A DNA stretch of 64,000 bases from Streptomyces sp. 7-21. Lineage in GTDB: Bacteria; Actinomycetota; Actinomycetes; Streptomycetales; Streptomycetaceae. The position numbers were made by a program, and so were the translations under genes. Below, piece after piece: positions 25,636 through 33,957 of this stretch. Numbering within the stretch: position 1 is the stretch's first letter; each line of letters starts with the position of its first letter. The stretch is from contig NZ_JAERRL010000001.1 of NCBI RefSeq assembly GCF_016741785.1, forward strand, positions 62,001 through 126,000, in the 5' to 3' direction. Under the pieces are notes generated by a model. That model made no database searches, had not been told where the DNA came from, and saw only the letters and a list, made by a program, of their open reading frames with translations.

Positions 25636-27101
25636 GCCTGGTTGTGCGGCGGCTGCCCGCCGCCCGGCACCGCGTCGACGGTCGACCTGGCGTGCAGGTC
25701 CACCAGCGTGCGGGCGGCGGGCGGCAGCCAGTCAGCGGTGCGGTCCGGCGCGAACGCGTCCCGCAGCTCGGCGGGCGACGGCCGGGCCGCCGGATCGTGC
25801 TCCAGGCAGCGGGAGATGAGCGGCGCCAGCGCCGACGGCAGCTGCCGCAGCGCGGCCGAGCGCTCCTCGCCGTCCTCGAACGGCGCCACGCCCGCCGCGT
25901 GGCAGACCACCATGCCGAACGCGTAGACGTCGCAGGCGGGCGTCACCGGCGCGCCCGTGAGCTGCTCGGGGGCCAGGAACCCGGGCGTGCCCACGACGTG
26001 GTGCGTCTGGGTCAGCGCCGTGCCGTCCAGGGGACGGGCGATGCCGAAGTCGATGACGCGCGGCCCGGTAGCCGAGACGATGATGTTGCTGGGCTTCAGA
26101 TCGCGGTGGATGATGCCGCAGGCGTGGATGCCGACCAGCGCCCGCCCGACCCCGGCCGTGAGCGCGAGCAGCGAGCGCACCGGCAGCGGGCCGTGCCGCT
26201 CCAGCAGCTCCCGCAGCGTCGGCCCGGGGATGAACTCCGTGGCCAGCCACGGCGGATCGCCCTCCGGGTCGGCGCCGACGACGGTGGCGGTGTACTCGCC
26301 GCCGACGCGGCGCGCCGCCTCCGCCTCGCGGGCGAACCGGCGCCGGAAGGCGGGGTCCGCGGCGAACCGCTCCTGCACCACCTTCAGCGCCACCAGCCCG
26401 CCCTCGGCCGAGGCCGCGAGGTACACCGTGCCCATGCCGCCCTCGCCGAGCCGGGCGCGCGGCGTGAACGGGCCGATCCGCTCGGGGTCGCCGTCGCGCA
26501 GCGGCGCGGTGCCCGGCACGTCGGCGGCGGCGGTCTCCGCGCGCCGCGGCTGCCGGGCCGCTCCGTCCCCGGTGCCGCTCGCGACGCGCGGCGGCTGGTC
26601 CGGTTCGATGCGCTTGGTCTCCACGCGGGTGATCCGCATGCCGCACGGTTCGGCCATCGCCGTGAGCGCGGCCAGCAGCGCCGCGTCCAGCTCCTCGTAC
26701 GCGCCCAGCGCCTCGGCCTGCGTCATGCGCCTCGCCGTCCGCTGGAGCGTGGTGTGCACCATGTGCTCCCGCTGCTGCGTGTACTCGTACCAGCGGGATG
26801 CCGCGGCCAGCGGATCGGCGACCCGCTCGTAGACCAGGACCTCAACCAGCACCCGCCCCTGGTCCCGCGTCACCACCGGGTGCGGCGGGAAGGCGGCGGT
26901 CTCCTCCCGCAAGGGGAAGCGGTAGGCGAGGCGCTCGGCGACCGGCAGCCGCAGCCGCACCCCCGGTTCCAGTGCCCGGGCGAGCCTGCCGAACCGCCGC
27001 GTGACGTAGACGAACCCCTGCGGCACGATCGTGACGGAGCGAGCCAGCAGGACCAGCGCGGCCAGCGCGGTCACGGCGGTGGCCAAGAGCGATACGGTCA
27101 C
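25623..27101 (-). CDS. Membrane-anchored SPFH/stomatin - Ser/Thr protein kinase fusion
   Basis: A 492-residue protein with an unusual layout. Residues 4-20 are a membrane helix, and about 21-170 match bacterial stomatin/SPFH proteins: SVTIVPQGFVYVTRRFGRLARALEPGVRLR, TRDQGRVLVEVLVYERVADP and MRITRVETKRIEP. After a 35-residue linker comes a complete Hanks-type kinase (about 208-470): LGEGGMGTVYL, Lys240 in VALKVV, HRDLKPSN with Asp334, DFGIA with Asp351, and GTPGFLAPEQ. All catalytic residues look intact. There are no PASTA or other extracellular sensor domains. Starts at GTG. SPFH proteins organise membrane microdomains, so the kinase may be scaffolded there; this is inference. Confidence 0.9.
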   Translation of the reverse strand: MTVSLLATAVTALAALVLLARSVTIVPQGFVYVTRRFGRLARALEPGVRLRLPVAERLAYRFPLREETAAFPPHPVVTRDQGRVLVEVLVYERVADPLAAASRWYEYTQQREHMVHTTLQRTARRMTQAEALGAYEELDAALLAALTAMAEPCGMRITRVETKRIEPDQPPRVASGTGDGAARQPRRAETAAADVPGTAPLRDGDPERIGPFTPRARLGEGGMGTVYLAASAEGGLVALKVVQERFAADPAFRRRFAREAEAARRVGGEYTATVVGADPEGDPPWLATEFIPGPTLRELLERHGPLPVRSLLALTAGVGRALVGIHACGIIHRDLKPSNIIVSATGPRVIDFGIARPLDGTALTQTHHVVGTPGFLAPEQLTGAPVTPACDVYAFGMVVCHAAGVAPFEDGEERSAALRQLPSALAPLISRCLEHDPAARPSPAELRDAFAPDRTADWLPPAARTLVDLHARSTVDAVPGGGQPPHNQAQKS

Positions 27102-27178
27102 ACGTTCCCCCTGCGTCCGCTGTCCAGGGCGGTATGACCGGTCTGCCAGCCGAGCCCGTGCCCTTCAGACCCGTGCGG

Positions 27179-28558
27179 TCAGCGCCAGTGCCCGCGCGGG
27201 AAATGGGACTTGGGGATGCGGGCATGCACGCCGACGGTCCGGTCCACCACCTGCGAGACGTGGAAGTCTACGGCCGCCGACAGATACGCGTAAGCGGTGG
27301 CCCGGTCCATGCCCGTGTCGTGCTGGAGGAAGTCCAGCGCGTTGACCACGGCCCGGCGCATCGCCACGTCCAGGTCGCTGCCCTGCCCGTGCGCGCCGCC
27401 GTCCGGGTCGGACAGGCCGACCGGCAGCCACGCGTCACCGGTCTCGCCGAACGGGTAGCTGAACGCCACCCGCGGCGCGTCACCGGAGCCCGGCTTGCAG
27501 ACGGTCAGGCGGAACGTGGCGCGCAGCGAACCCTCCAGCGCGGTGAGCGCCACCTCGCCGTCCCCCATGGCGAAGTGCGGGTCACCGGCGTAGAACAGCG
27601 CCCCCTCCGCGCGCACCGGCAGGTACAGGGCGGAGCCGTCGCCCAGCAGCGCGATGTCGAGGTTGCCGCCGCCCAGCGTCGGCGGGATCGAGTTCAGCTC
27701 GGGCGCGTTGACGGCCGGGGCCTCGGCGAACGCCACCCCCATCGTGCCCATGTGCGGGTTGAGGGGGAACGCCACCCGGCCCTGCCCGCCGAGCGGCAGC
27801 ACCGCCTCGCCGCGCTCGACCGGCGTGAACACCGAGACGTTGCCGTACCGCAGCGGGTCGCCGGTGGCGCGGCCGTCGGTGCCGACCGGCGGCATGACCT
27901 CGCCGGGCGTGATCCCGTCCGGTGCCGAGCCGTCTGCCTGCCGCGCCAGCGCGCCCTTGCCGTGACGGCTGGAGATCACGCCGTACGGCACGCGCGGCAG
28001 CAGCGACAGCGGCTCGATCCGCAGCACGTCGCCGGGCTCGGCGCCCTCCACGAACACCGGGCCCGTGATGACGTGCGGGCCGTCGGCGTCGAAGTCCCGC
28101 GTGTGGCCCGCGTACGCGCGCGCGATCGCCACGGCGTCCTGCAGCACGTCCGCGCGGTCCACGCCGTGCCCGGTGAAGTACGCCTCCGGGTCGCGGCCCT
28201 GGTCCTCCAGCAGGCCCTCGTGGGAGACCGAGTCGACGGTGACGGTCTCGCCGGACCGCACCCGCAGCACCGGCTCGGCGCCGAGCGCGGGGACGTAGCC
28301 CCAGCGCACCTGGTCCGGCAGCGAGGGCAGGTAGTGCGTGCCGTGGATGGGGCCGCGGTGCGGCTGGAGCACCTGGCGCGGCCCGTGCCCCGGGCGCGGC
28401 GGTGCTGCCGGGGCCGCCTGGGCAGAGGGCGCCCCCGCCGTGAGGCCCGCGCCCGCCGCCGCCGTCACCGCCGTGGCCGCCGTCAGGAAGCCGCGCCGCC
28501 CGAACCGCGTCAGCAGCGCGTCCCGTATCCGTCCGGCCTCGTGCGCCGCGTCGTCCAT
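27179..28558 (-). CDS. Exported acetamidase/formamidase family protein
   Basis: A 459-residue protein of the FmdA/AmdA family, which hydrolyses short-chain amides to acid and ammonia. The N-terminus has a Tat-like signal (GRRGFLTAATAV, then an Ala/Gly core ending AQAAPAA), which most cytoplasmic family members lack. The body includes SGETVTVDSVSHEG, EPGDVLRIEPLSLLP, FPLNPHMGTMGVAFAE, GDPHFAMGDGEVA and the C-terminal DFHVSQVVDRTVGVHARIPKS. It stands alone between the SPFH-kinase gene and the methyltransferase remnant. The substrate is not known. Confidence 0.88.
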   Translation of the reverse strand: MDDAAHEAGRIRDALLTRFGRRGFLTAATAVTAAAGAGLTAGAPSAQAAPAAPPRPGHGPRQVLQPHRGPIHGTHYLPSLPDQVRWGYVPALGAEPVLRVRSGETVTVDSVSHEGLLEDQGRDPEAYFTGHGVDRADVLQDAVAIARAYAGHTRDFDADGPHVITGPVFVEGAEPGDVLRIEPLSLLPRVPYGVISSRHGKGALARQADGSAPDGITPGEVMPPVGTDGRATGDPLRYGNVSVFTPVERGEAVLPLGGQGRVAFPLNPHMGTMGVAFAEAPAVNAPELNSIPPTLGGGNLDIALLGDGSALYLPVRAEGALFYAGDPHFAMGDGEVALTALEGSLRATFRLTVCKPGSGDAPRVAFSYPFGETGDAWLPVGLSDPDGGAHGQGSDLDVAMRRAVVNALDFLQHDTGMDRATAYAYLSAAVDFHVSQVVDRTVGVHARIPKSHFPRGHWR

Positions 28559-28737
28559 GGCTCACCCTCCTGGCTGTGGTGCGTGTCGCAGGCCGGGCCT
28601 GGCCCGGCCGGACCGTCACATTAGGTGAGGGAAGCGCGGTACGGATCGGCGGAAACCCAAGGTACCCGGGACTTTTACGGCCCGGAAATGTCACGCTCCG
28701 TGGCGGCGGGAGGGCGGCGTGGCCCACCGGCGGGCCG

Positions 28738-29592
28738 TCACGGCTTGAAGCCGACGCCCGCCCAGAGGCCGACCTCCGCGTCGCTGACCGTCTCCTGGCC
28801 CGCGATCGACCGCAGCCGCACGTCCGTCTCGTTGGGACGCCAGCGGTGGGCGACCTCGATGCCCGGCTCGGCCAGCTCCAGCCCTGCGAAGAACCGCTCG
28901 ATCTCCTCGCGCGTCCTGAGCTGCACCGCCGTGCCGCCCGCCTCGTACACCTCGACGACCCGCGACATCACCGCCATGTCGAAGTCGCCGGTGCCGTGGG
29001 TGAGCGCGAGCGCCGAACCGGAAGGCAGCGCGTCCATCAGCCGCTTGACGATGCCGTAGGCGCCCATCTCATCGGTGATGAAGTGCAGCAGCGCGTTCAG
29101 GCTCAGCGCCACCGGCCGGGTCAGGTCGAGGGTGTCGCGCAGCTCCTGCGAGCCGAGGATCGCCTCCGGGTCGGTGGCGTCGGCCTCGATGTAGGCGGTG
29201 CGCCCCTCGGGCGTGCTCGTCAGCAGGGCCTGGGCGTGGGCGAGCACGATCGGGTCGTTGTCGACGTACACCACCCGGGCCTCGGGGGCGACGCGCTGCG
29301 CCACCTCGTGCAGGTTCGGGCTGGTCGGGATGCCCGTACCGATGTCGAGCCACTGGCGGATACCGTGCTCGGCCAGCATCCGCGTCGCCCGGTGCATGAA
29401 GGCGCGGTTCTCCCGTGCGGTCACGAAGACCGACGGGTACACCTAAACCACCTTGACGGCCGCGTCGCGGTCTGACCGGTAGTTGTCCTTGCCGCCCAGG
29501 AAGAAGTCGTACATCCGGGCCGAGTGCGGCCGCTCCAGGTGCAGGTCGCGGTAGGGCGCGGCGTCGTCGGTGCCGGGCTGCGTGTCGTCCAT
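28738..29592 (-). pseudogene. SAM-dependent methyltransferase (DUF574/PF04672 type) interrupted by an amber codon
   Basis: Read from ATG 29592, the frame encodes the normal family N-terminus: LERPHSARMYDFFLGGKDNYRSDRDAA, then VKVV, and at codon 50 an in-frame TAG (29445-29443). The same frame continues without a break as VYPSVFVTARENRAFMHR, IGTGIPTSPNLHEVAQ and so on to the usual end GVGF. A single G-to-T change from GAG (Glu) explains the stop. A GTG directly after the TAG could allow restart, but the product would lack the conserved MYDFFLGGKDN segment. TAGGAT lies 7 bases before the ATG, so the promoter seems intact. I call it a recent nonsense mutant. Confidence 0.85.
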
Positions 29593-29699
29593 ACCTCGGA
29601 TCCTAGACCCGGGCGCAACCCCGCCTCTGTCTCAACTAGGGCCGCACGCAGTTCTTTTGACCGGACGGCACGCCTCCGGGCGGGGCAAGGACCCGGCGG

Positions 29700-31565
29700 T
29701 CACACGGGGGTAGGCCGCGGCGAGGCCGCCAGCGCCCGCCGCACCGCCTCCACGATCGACCCGGCGTCGATGCCCGCCTCCCGCAGCTGCTCCTCAGGCG
29801 TGGCCGACCCGGGCATCGTCGTCACCCCGAGCCGCACCAGCCGGGGCACCGGCCGGCCGTCCGTGAACGCGTCCAGCACGGCATCGCCGAGGCCGCCCTC
29901 GGGCCGGTGGTCCTCCACGGTCACCAGGCAGCCCGTGTCCTCAGCCGCCTGGTGCAGCGTCGGCGCGTCCACCGGCTTGACCGAGTACAGGTCGATCACG
30001 CGCGCCCGCACCTCCTCGTGCTCCAGCGTCTCGGCCGCCGCCAGCGCCTCGGGCACGGTGACCCCGGCCGCGATGATCGTCACCTCGTCCCGGTCGGTCG
30101 CCCGCAGCACCTTGCTGCCGCCGATCGGGAACCGCTCGTCCGGCCCGTAGATCACCGGCGTCTTGCCGCGCGAGGTCCGCAGGTACCGCACGCCCGTGGC
30201 GTCCGCCATCGCCGCCACCAGGTACGCCGTCTGGTTGGCGTCGCACGGGTACAGCACCGTGCTGTCGTGCACCGACCGGAACATCGCCAGGTCCTCAAGC
30301 CCCATCTGCGACGGGCCGTCCTGCCCGATCGCCACGCCCGCGTGCGAGCCCGACAGGCAGATGTCCGCCCGCGAGACGGCCGCCATCCGCACGAAGTCGT
30401 GCGCCCGCGTCAGGAACGCCGCGAACGTCGAGGCGAACGGCACCCAGCCCAGCGCCTGGAGCCCGACCGCCGCTGCCACCATCTGCTGTTCGGCGATGTA
30501 GCACTCGAAGAACCGGTCCGGGTGCGCCGTCGCGAAGAACTCCGCCCGCGTCGAGTCGCTCACCTCCCCGTCCAGCGCCACGACGTCCTTCCGCGCGTCG
30601 CCCAGCGCCGTCAGCGCCTGCCCGTACGCGTCGCGCGTCGCCGCTTGCTCCCCCGGGGCGAAGTGCGGCAGCGCCACCTGCACCGGCTCGTGCCGCGGCG
30701 GGGCCGCCGTGGCGGGCGGGGGCGTGACGTCCACCCGCACCCCGCGGTCGCCGCCCAGCTCGTCGACGGCCTCCCGCTCGTCGGGCACCGGCTTGCCGTG
30801 CTTGCCTTCCAGGTTCTCCACCGCCGCCACGCCGCGGCCCTTCTTCGTCCGCGCGATGATCGCGGTGGGCCGGTCGGCCACGGAGATGGCCTCCGCGTAC
30901 GCCTGGTCGATGGCGGCCAGGTCGTGCCCGTCGATCTCCACGGTGTGCCAGCCGTGCGCCCGCGCGCGCCGCGCGTACGCGCCGACGTCCCAGCCGAAGC
31001 GCGTCGGGCCGCGCTGTCCCAGCCGGTTGACGTCGATGATCGCGGTGAGCGTGGCCAGCTTCTCGTAGGAGGCGTGCTCGAACGCCTCCCACATCGACCC
31101 CTCCGCCATCTCGCTGTCGCCGCACAGCACCCACACCCGGTACGGCACGGGGCCGAGCCGCTGGCCCGCGAGTGCGAGCCCCACGCCCACGGGCAGACCC
31201 TGGCCCAGGGATCCGGTCGCCACGTCCACCCAGGGCAGCCGGGGCGTGGGGTGACCTTCGAGCCTGCTGCCCAGCTCGCGGAAGCCGAGCAGCTCCTCGT
31301 CCGAGATCGCGCCCGCCGCCTTGCAGAAGGCGTACAGCAGCGGCGAGGCGTGGCCCTTGGAGAACACCAGCCGGTCGTTCCCCGGATGGCCGGGCCAGTT
31401 GAAGTCGTACCGCAGGTACCGCGCGGCCAGCACCGCCATCAGGTCGGCGGCCGACAGCGACGACGTGGCGTGGCCGGAGCCCGCCGTGGAGGAGGCGCGG
31501 ACGGAGTCCACCCGCAGCTGCTGCGCCAGCTCAGCGATGTACTGATCGGTCTGGGCGGTGGTCAT
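29700..31565 (-). CDS. tkt: Transketolase
   Basis: A thiamine diphosphate enzyme moving two-carbon units in the pentose phosphate pathway. The 621-residue protein has an N-terminal TPP domain (SGHATSSLSAADLMAVL, FSKGHASPLLYA, GSLGQGLPVGVG, GDSEMAEGSMWEAFEHAS, DVNRLGQRGPT), a pyrimidine domain (EVSDSTRAEFF, ECYIAEQQMVAAAVG) and a C-terminal transketolase domain. Start ATG with GGAGGAA seven bases upstream. It is shorter and more divergent than the usual housekeeping enzyme, and it lacks a transaldolase neighbour; one lies 12 kb away at 43837. It may be a second, stress or stationary-phase copy. Confidence 0.9.
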   Translation of the reverse strand: MTTAQTDQYIAELAQQLRVDSVRASSTAGSGHATSSLSAADLMAVLAARYLRYDFNWPGHPGNDRLVFSKGHASPLLYAFCKAAGAISDEELLGFRELGSRLEGHPTPRLPWVDVATGSLGQGLPVGVGLALAGQRLGPVPYRVWVLCGDSEMAEGSMWEAFEHASYEKLATLTAIIDVNRLGQRGPTRFGWDVGAYARRARAHGWHTVEIDGHDLAAIDQAYAEAISVADRPTAIIARTKKGRGVAAVENLEGKHGKPVPDEREAVDELGGDRGVRVDVTPPPATAAPPRHEPVQVALPHFAPGEQAATRDAYGQALTALGDARKDVVALDGEVSDSTRAEFFATAHPDRFFECYIAEQQMVAAAVGLQALGWVPFASTFAAFLTRAHDFVRMAAVSRADICLSGSHAGVAIGQDGPSQMGLEDLAMFRSVHDSTVLYPCDANQTAYLVAAMADATGVRYLRTSRGKTPVIYGPDERFPIGGSKVLRATDRDEVTIIAAGVTVPEALAAAETLEHEEVRARVIDLYSVKPVDAPTLHQAAEDTGCLVTVEDHRPEGGLGDAVLDAFTDGRPVPRLVRLGVTTMPGSATPEEQLREAGIDAGSIVEAVRRALAASPRPTPV

Positions 31566-31687
31566 GCGGTTCCTCCCGGAGATCGGCACCTGCGTCAGCG
31601 GCGTGCGCGCGCCGAGTACCCCCGGCACCGGGCTTCACGCGTGGGTGGGCGGGTTTCTCCCGGGAATGTCCGGGCAGGCGAAGCCGC

Positions 31688-32419
31688 ATGCCTGAGCTGT
31701 CACGCCGTGCGCTGCCGGACGCGGCGGCACCGGCCAGGACGCTCGTCGCCCTCGCCGAGCAGGCCGCGGCCTGCGTGCCCGCGACCTGCGGTGCCGTCGC
31801 CACCATGACGCTGGACGCGTCCGGGGCGGGCGCCGGGCCGGACCCCGCCGAGCCGCCGCCCGCCGGGGTGACGCACCCCGACCTCGCCCCGCTGCTGCAC
31901 GTGCAGTGGGAGCGCGACGAGGGCCCCATCCCCGCCGCCGTCCGCACCGGGGAGCCCGCGGGCGCCGACGACCTGCTCCGCGACGACCGCTGGCCCGCCT
32001 ACCGCGCCGTCGCGCTCGACGCCGGGGTCCGCTCGTGCGCGACCCTGCCGTTCCGGTACGACGGGGTGACCGTCACCGTCACGCTCTGCGGCTTCCGCCC
32101 CGGCGCGGTCACCGGCGGCGCCCGGCGCGCCGCCGCGCTGATCGGGGAACTCGCCGCGCGCGGCCTCGCCAGCGACCAGCGGTACGAGCGGGCGCTGACG
32201 GAGGTGGACCAGCTGGACGCCGCGATGCGCACGCGGCCGGTGGTGGACCAGGCGTGCGGCATCCTGATGCACCTGACCGGCTGCGACGCCGGTGAGGCGT
32301 TCACTCTGCTGCGGCGCCAGTCGCAGCGGCGCAACCGCAAGCTGGCGGACGTTGCCGCCGAGCTGGTCGAAACGCGGGGGCAGCTGGCGGGCGGTGAGAC
32401 CGCCGGACTCAGTGCTTGA
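31688..32419 (+). CDS. GAF-ANTAR regulator
   Basis: A 243-residue regulator. Residues about 15-160 are a GAF-like sensor (ARTLVALAEQAAACVPATCGAVATM, DDRWPAYRAVALDAGVRSCATLPF). The C-terminal 65 residues are an ANTAR RNA-binding domain: LDAAMRTRPVVDQACGILMHLTGCDAGEAFTLLRRQSQRRNRKLADVA. ANTAR proteins bind paired hairpins in nascent RNA and prevent termination. No target hairpin pair is visible nearby. The end overlaps the convergent DUF397 gene by 11 bases. Confidence 0.9.
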   Translation: MPELSRRALPDAAAPARTLVALAEQAAACVPATCGAVATMTLDASGAGAGPDPAEPPPAGVTHPDLAPLLHVQWERDEGPIPAAVRTGEPAGADDLLRDDRWPAYRAVALDAGVRSCATLPFRYDGVTVTVTLCGFRPGAVTGGARRAAALIGELAARGLASDQRYERALTEVDQLDAAMRTRPVVDQACGILMHLTGCDAGEAFTLLRRQSQRRNRKLADVAAELVETRGQLAGGETAGLSA

Positions 32420-32612
32420 GGTGCTCCACGAACGCCTGCCACGCGCCGGTGGTGACGAGGAGGGCAGGACCGGGGTTCTTCGAGTCACGGACGGGGACGG
32501 TGCCGGGGATGCCGTCGGCCACCTCAACGCAGTTGTTGGCTCCCCCGTTGCTGTAGCTGCTCTTGCGCCACGCCGCGTCGCTCAGGTGGTGCCGGGAGGA
32601 ATGCATGATCAC
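32409..32612 (-). CDS. DUF397 protein, partner of the XRE regulator
   Basis: A 67-residue DUF397 protein recognisable from AAWRKSSYSNGGANNCVEVADG, VPVRDSKNP and the end AWQAFVEHLK. In Streptomyces such small acidic proteins pair with a DUF5753 XRE regulator, as in whiJ-type loci, and are thought to modulate it. The GTG at 32612 overlaps the regulator stop by one base and has GAAGGAC upstream; an ATG two codons later is the alternative. Confidence 0.88.
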   Translation of the reverse strand: MIMHSSRHHLSDAAWRKSSYSNGGANNCVEVADGIPGTVPVRDSKNPGPALLVTTGAWQAFVEHLKH

Positions 32613-33442
32613 TAGCCGTCCTTCGACAGGGATTTGATGAACTCGTAGGAGTCCGACGGTGACAGTGCCAAGTCTCGTACCTGATCGTAGGACAGCTTGA
32701 GCATTTCGACCTCTGCCGGTTCCTCGAGGACTTCGCCTGATTTCCCGCTTTCCAGGTATGCCGCGATGGCTCCTTCGGGCAACCACAGGAGGGTCAGCGT
32801 GCCGCCCAGCAGGTCGTGGATGCCCGCAGAGAAGGGAACTACTTGTACTGTCACGTGCGGTAGTCGTGCGTCTGCGAGCAACTGTTCCAGCTGCCGGTGC
32901 CAGGCGACTGGGTCGCGTAGTGGGCGGCGCAGTGCGGCCTCGTCCAGAATGACCCTGAGATGGACGTGGCGGTCGCCGTTGCACAGTATCGAGCGGCGGC
33001 TCATGCGACCGACGAGCTGCTCCTCCAGGCGCCCTTCCTCGTCAGGGCGGTGCGGTGTGGACCAGAGCTGTTCCCGCGCGTACTCCTCGGTCTGCAAAAG
33101 CCCAGGAATCGTCTGCGGCACATACATCTGGATGACGTTGGCCTCCGACTCCAGCTCCATGAACCGCTGGTACCGGCCGAGGTAGACGTCTTCTTTGGCG
33201 AGGTGCCAGAGGTTCTGGAGCGTCCGCTTGGCGCCGTACACGGCGTCAAGCCGCTTGGCCGTCTCCAGGTCGCCGAGGCGTTCGCCGCGCTCCAGCTTGC
33301 TGAGGTACGAGCGGTCGTACGTGGAGCGTTCCGAGAGGTCGCCCAGTGACATGCCGGACTCCTCGCGGAGCTGAAGCAGCTCCTCCATGTATTTGCGGCG
33401 GGCGGGGGCGACCCGTTTCTGCTCGGACTTGCGAGGGGCCAT
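32612..33442 (-). CDS. XRE family regulator with DUF5753 domain (WhiJ-like)
   Basis: A 276-residue protein. Residues about 10-80 are an XRE helix-turn-helix (LLQLREESGMSLGDLSERSTYDRSYLSKLERGER). The rest is the DUF5753 ligand-like domain (MELESEANVIQMYVPQTIPGLLQTEEYAR, VILDEAALRRPL, VQVVPFSAGIHDLLGGTLTLL). ATG 33442 has AGAAGGGA nine bases upstream. It is cotranscribed with the DUF397 gene. The promoter region (33443-33566) is shared with a divergent small gene and contains the A+T-rich palindrome GTAATTAC. Confidence 0.92.
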   Translation of the reverse strand: MAPRKSEQKRVAPARRKYMEELLQLREESGMSLGDLSERSTYDRSYLSKLERGERLGDLETAKRLDAVYGAKRTLQNLWHLAKEDVYLGRYQRFMELESEANVIQMYVPQTIPGLLQTEEYAREQLWSTPHRPDEEGRLEEQLVGRMSRRSILCNGDRHVHLRVILDEAALRRPLRDPVAWHRQLEQLLADARLPHVTVQVVPFSAGIHDLLGGTLTLLWLPEGAIAAYLESGKSGEVLEEPAEVEMLKLSYDQVRDLALSPSDSYEFIKSLSKDG

Positions 33443-33566
33443 CGGCCATCCCTTCTCGAACCGGCGTTTGAGGCCATCACGACCGGCCACACGGAGCCCC
33501 TGGCGAGGAGCTTCCGGTGCCTGAAACCTAGTAATTACGTGATGACGGACCGGAAAGGGAGAGCCG

Positions 33567-33791
33567 ATGGCGACGCCCACTCATTCGTGTGACTGGTACG
33601 ACCCGGCGGAGGCCGTACGGGACATCCTGTGTACCGAGCTGTCCCGTCTGGGGATTTCGGCACCCGTGTACGTGGCGACCGTCGCCATGCGGAAGTCGGT
33701 CGTGATTACCCCGCTGGGCGTCGGCGACGCGCGGCGGCTGGCGCTGGCTCTGCGGGCGGCTGGCACCGACGGGAGTGAACGGCGGCCGTGA
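33567..33791 (+). CDS. Small hypothetical protein
   Basis: A 74-residue protein (MATPTHSCDWYDPAEAVRDILCTEL...) that I do not recognise. It looks coding: GGGAGAG sits before the ATG, the composition is normal and the stop overlaps the next small ORF (GTGA). It is divergent from the XRE/DUF397 pair, where streptomycetes often keep a third small gene. It has no signal peptide or membrane segment. Confidence 0.65.
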   Translation: MATPTHSCDWYDPAEAVRDILCTELSRLGISAPVYVATVAMRKSVVITPLGVGDARRLALALRAAGTDGSERRP

Positions 33792-33943
33792 GCGGGCAGG
33801 AGGCGTCTCAGCAGGGAGCGCAGAACGCGGCGGTGCCGCAGCCGGGCCGTCGGGAGCCCGGCAGTACGGACGACCTGAGCGAGAAGGTCCGGCGGAAGAA
33901 CCACGAGAGCGCCACCATCGCGGAGCTGCGGGGCGGGCGGTGA
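33788..33943 (+). CDS. Very small hypothetical protein
   Basis: A 51-residue ORF from GTG, overlapping the preceding gene by 4 bases. The product is hydrophilic, Gln/Arg/Gly-rich and probably disordered (VSGQEASQQGAQNAAV..., ending AELRGGR). Coupled position is the main support. It ends 14 bases before the stop of the convergent TPR-like pseudogene, inside the left edge of the tandem duplication. Confidence 0.5.
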   Translation: MSGQEASQQGAQNAAVPQPGRREPGSTDDLSEKVRRKNHESATIAELRGGR

Positions 33944-33957
33944 GCCGACTGGCGGTG

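Noticed and set aside
23646..27137. A long plus-strand open frame across rhaQ, rhaS and the kinase gene
   Set aside because: It overlaps three recognised genes in wrong frames and its product is Arg/Gly/Pro-rich without any motif.
33567..33943. Toxin-antitoxin pair formed by the two coupled small ORFs
   Set aside because: Neither product resembles a known toxin or antitoxin. A divergent XRE/DUF397 pair explains the setting better.
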